Shown here piece after piece: positions 60,492 to 61,846 of a stretch of DNA of 61,846 bases. A program made the translations under genes and the position numbers. Location of the stretch: contig NZ_CABEGA010000021.1 in NCBI RefSeq assembly GCF_901521055.1, forward strand, positions 1-61,846, in the 5' to 3' direction. The notes below the pieces were generated by a model. That model made no database searches and was not told where the DNA came from. It worked only from the letters and a program-made list of their open reading frames with translations. Each line of letters starts with the position of its first letter. The first letter of the stretch is position 1. The DNA comes from Cellulomonas hominis. GTDB lineage: Bacteria > Actinomycetota > Actinomycetes > Actinomycetales > Cellulomonadaceae.

Positions 60492-61116
60492 CGTCCACCT
60501 CCAACCGGTCGCGCAGCCGGAGCAGGCTACGTCTGATGTGGCTCTTCACGGTGCCGAGCGGCAGGTCGAGCCGCCGCGCGATCTCGCCGTGCGTCAGGTC
60601 GGCGTAGAACGCCAGGGCCAGGATGGTCCGCTGCGGCTCCCCCAGCCGGTCGAGCTCGTCGACCACGACGACGCGGTCGGCGACGAGCGCCACGTCGGGT
60701 TCCGGGTCGCGGGACGCCCGCGCCGCCACGGCCTGCACGTCCCGGACGTCGCGGGTGCGGCGGCCGAGGGCGTCGGCGACGGCGTTCCGGGTGATGCCGG
60801 TGAGCCAGGCCCGCAGGGGGCCCCGCGCCTGGTCGAACCCCGTGCGCCCGCGCCAGGCGGACACGAACACCTGCTGGGTGACGTCCTCGGCGTCGGCGGC
60901 CGACCCGAGCGAGCGCAGGGCCACCGTGTGCACGAACGCGGACCAGCGCCGGTACGCCTCCGCGAGCGCCTGCTCGTCGCCGGCCTGGAAGGCGCGCCCC
61001 AGCTCGGCGTCGTCCCACTCGGGTGGGGGGCGCAGGTGCGCGACGGGCGTGGACAGGGCGCGCCTCCTCGCGTGCCGGACGACCGCGCGGGGTGCGGGCG
61101 TCGCCGGGGTCATCAT
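60472..61116 (-). CDS. ECF-type RNA polymerase sigma factor
   Basis: A 214-aa sigma factor: region 2 ([35 protein letters not shown]) and region 4 ([40 protein letters not shown]). The start ATG overlaps the sortase stop (ATGA). It resembles the SigK/RskA pairing of actinobacteria. Confidence 0.93.
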   Translation of the reverse strand: MMTPATPAPRAVVRHARRRALSTPVAHLRPPPEWDDAELGRAFQAGDEQALAEAYRRWSAFVHTVALRSLGSAADAEDVTQQVFVSAWRGRTGFDQARGPLRAWLTGITRNAVADALGRRTRDVRDVQAVAARASRDPEPDVALVADRVVVVDELDRLGEPQRTILALAFYADLTHGEIARRLDLPLGTVKSHIRRSLLRLRDRLEVDGAAHRP

Positions 61117-61838
61117 GCGCCGACCGGGGTCGCGATGACCAGCACGTTGTCGGTGTAGCGCCGGGTGCCGGTGTCGAACGCCCCGCCGCACGTGACCAGC
61201 GCCAGCCGCGCGGGGCCGTCGCGGGTGAAGACGTCGGGCCACCGGGCCTCGGACTTGGGGAACCGGGTGACGCTCTCGACCCGGTAGGACCGCGCGCTGC
61301 CGTCGGCCAGGCCGACCTCGACCTGCTCGCCGGGCGCGACGTCGCCCAGCCGGACGAACGGGCCGGTGCCGGCGGACGCCACGGAGTCGACGTGCGCGGC
61401 GACGACCGTGGTGCCCGTGGCGTCGCCCGGGTCCGCGCCGAACCGGTACCAGCCGCCGCGCTCGGCGAGCGGGGGGATCTCCATCTGCCCGTCGGCGGCG
61501 ACCCCGACGGGGTCGACGGGGACGTCGATGTCGTGGGCCGGGACGACCACGCGGACGGGGGCCAGGGCATCGGCGGCACCGGCCGGTGGCGGGGTCGCGG
61601 GGGCCACCGGCACCGGCGGGAGGGAGCCCGTCGCGGGGTCGGCCACGGGCGAGGGCGATCCCGACGGCGTTCCCGACGGCGCCGGCGGCGGAGAGGTCAG
61701 GACCGTCACCCCCGGCTCCTGCACGCCCACCACGGTCCCGAGCACGCCGGCGGTCCCCAGCCCGACGAGGCCGAGGGCGACGAGGAGCCCGGTCACGCGG
61801 CGGGGGCTGCGGCGTGGCCGGGCGTCGGTGGGGGACAC
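61113..61838 (-). CDS. Class F sortase
   Basis: A 241-aa membrane-anchored transpeptidase: N-terminal helix (about 16-38), Pro/Ser-rich linker, sortase domain with the catalytic His in [11 protein letters not shown], Cys in [11 protein letters not shown] and Arg in [12 protein letters not shown]. It may anchor surface proteins. The N-terminus lies near the window edge; the start is given at the first ATG in frame. Confidence 0.9.
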   Translation of the reverse strand: MSPTDARPRRSPRRVTGLLVALGLVGLGTAGVLGTVVGVQEPGVTVLTSPPPAPSGTPSGSPSPVADPATGSLPPVPVAPATPPPAGAADALAPVRVVVPAHDIDVPVDPVGVAADGQMEIPPLAERGGWYRFGADPGDATGTTVVAAHVDSVASAGTGPFVRLGDVAPGEQVEVGLADGSARSYRVESVTRFPKSEARWPDVFTRDGPARLALVTCGGAFDTGTRRYTDNVLVIATPVGA

Positions 61839-61846
61839 GGTGGGTG

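Overview
High-GC Actinomycetota DNA. The GTG starts, ATGA/GTGA-coupled operons, mycothiol-type arsenate reductase fusions, a class F sortase with an RskA-like anti-sigma factor, and a c-di-AMP riboswitch before an NlpC/P60 gene all fit. A cellulomonad or promicromonosporaceous host is plausible, but I cannot prove the genus. Almost the whole window (about 1-59545) reads as a metal and metalloid resistance island with a plasmid-like replication and partition module. It abuts the 3' end of a tRNA-Arg(ACG) gene at 59546-59618. To the right is ordinary chromosome: class F sortase, ECF sigma factor and anti-sigma factor.

Layout. (1) 557-1725: a small secreted protein and a VanZ-like protein. (2) 2005-15911: copper and envelope-stress region. 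It holds a His-rich CPH-type P1B ATPase with a CsoR-like operator, a Csp-like copper-storage protein, a DUF305 lipoprotein, a redoxin/CcdA/glutaredoxin set, a two-component system, a second Lgt, a frameshifted YibE/F, and three peptidoglycan enzymes (M23, M15, NlpC/P60). (3) 16043-29747: cadmium, zinc and copper region. It holds CadD with ArsR, FliL-like, CopC, CtaG, a second M23, a second two-component system, an ICMT-like methyltransferase, CDF with ArsR, DsbA with VKOR, and CmtR with a CtpG-type ATPase and CcdA. (4) 29870-43370: arsenic region. It holds thioredoxin reductase, Acr3, an ArsR-ArsC fusion, ArsC, ArsR, a second HTH-ArsC fusion, an arsenic-associated pstSCAB with its own regulator and PHO box, an FAD oxidoreductase-ArsC fusion, ArsM with a 65-aa partner, ArsR and an ArsN-like acetyltransferase. 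(5) 43413-46408: a mobile trio of two tyrosine-recombinase-family proteins with an XRE regulator between them. (6) 46507-51237: a decay zone with a broken ATP-dependent DNA ligase, a serine-recombinase remnant and a multiply frameshifted membrane protein, but also an apparently intact DUF4062 gene. (7) 51283-59545: element backbone of small coupled hypothetical genes, ParB-like and ParA proteins, a candidate centromere, and a replication-initiator-like gene with an apparent origin (iterons plus DnaA boxes) inside its coding sequence. An XRE gene runs into the tRNA.

The most informative regulatory signal is a 16-bp tandem box (consensus TGAAGWTTCGATGAAG) found at eight places. It lies before both response-regulator genes, the Csp-like gene, the small membrane protein gene, the glutaredoxin operon, the yibEF/SHOCT divergent region, the second M23 gene and the ArsR-CDF/DsbA divergent region. 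It resembles the CopR box of Corynebacterium glutamicum and outlines a regulon joining copper handling, disulfide chemistry and cell-wall remodelling. All functions are inferred from sequence patterns; no database search was possible.
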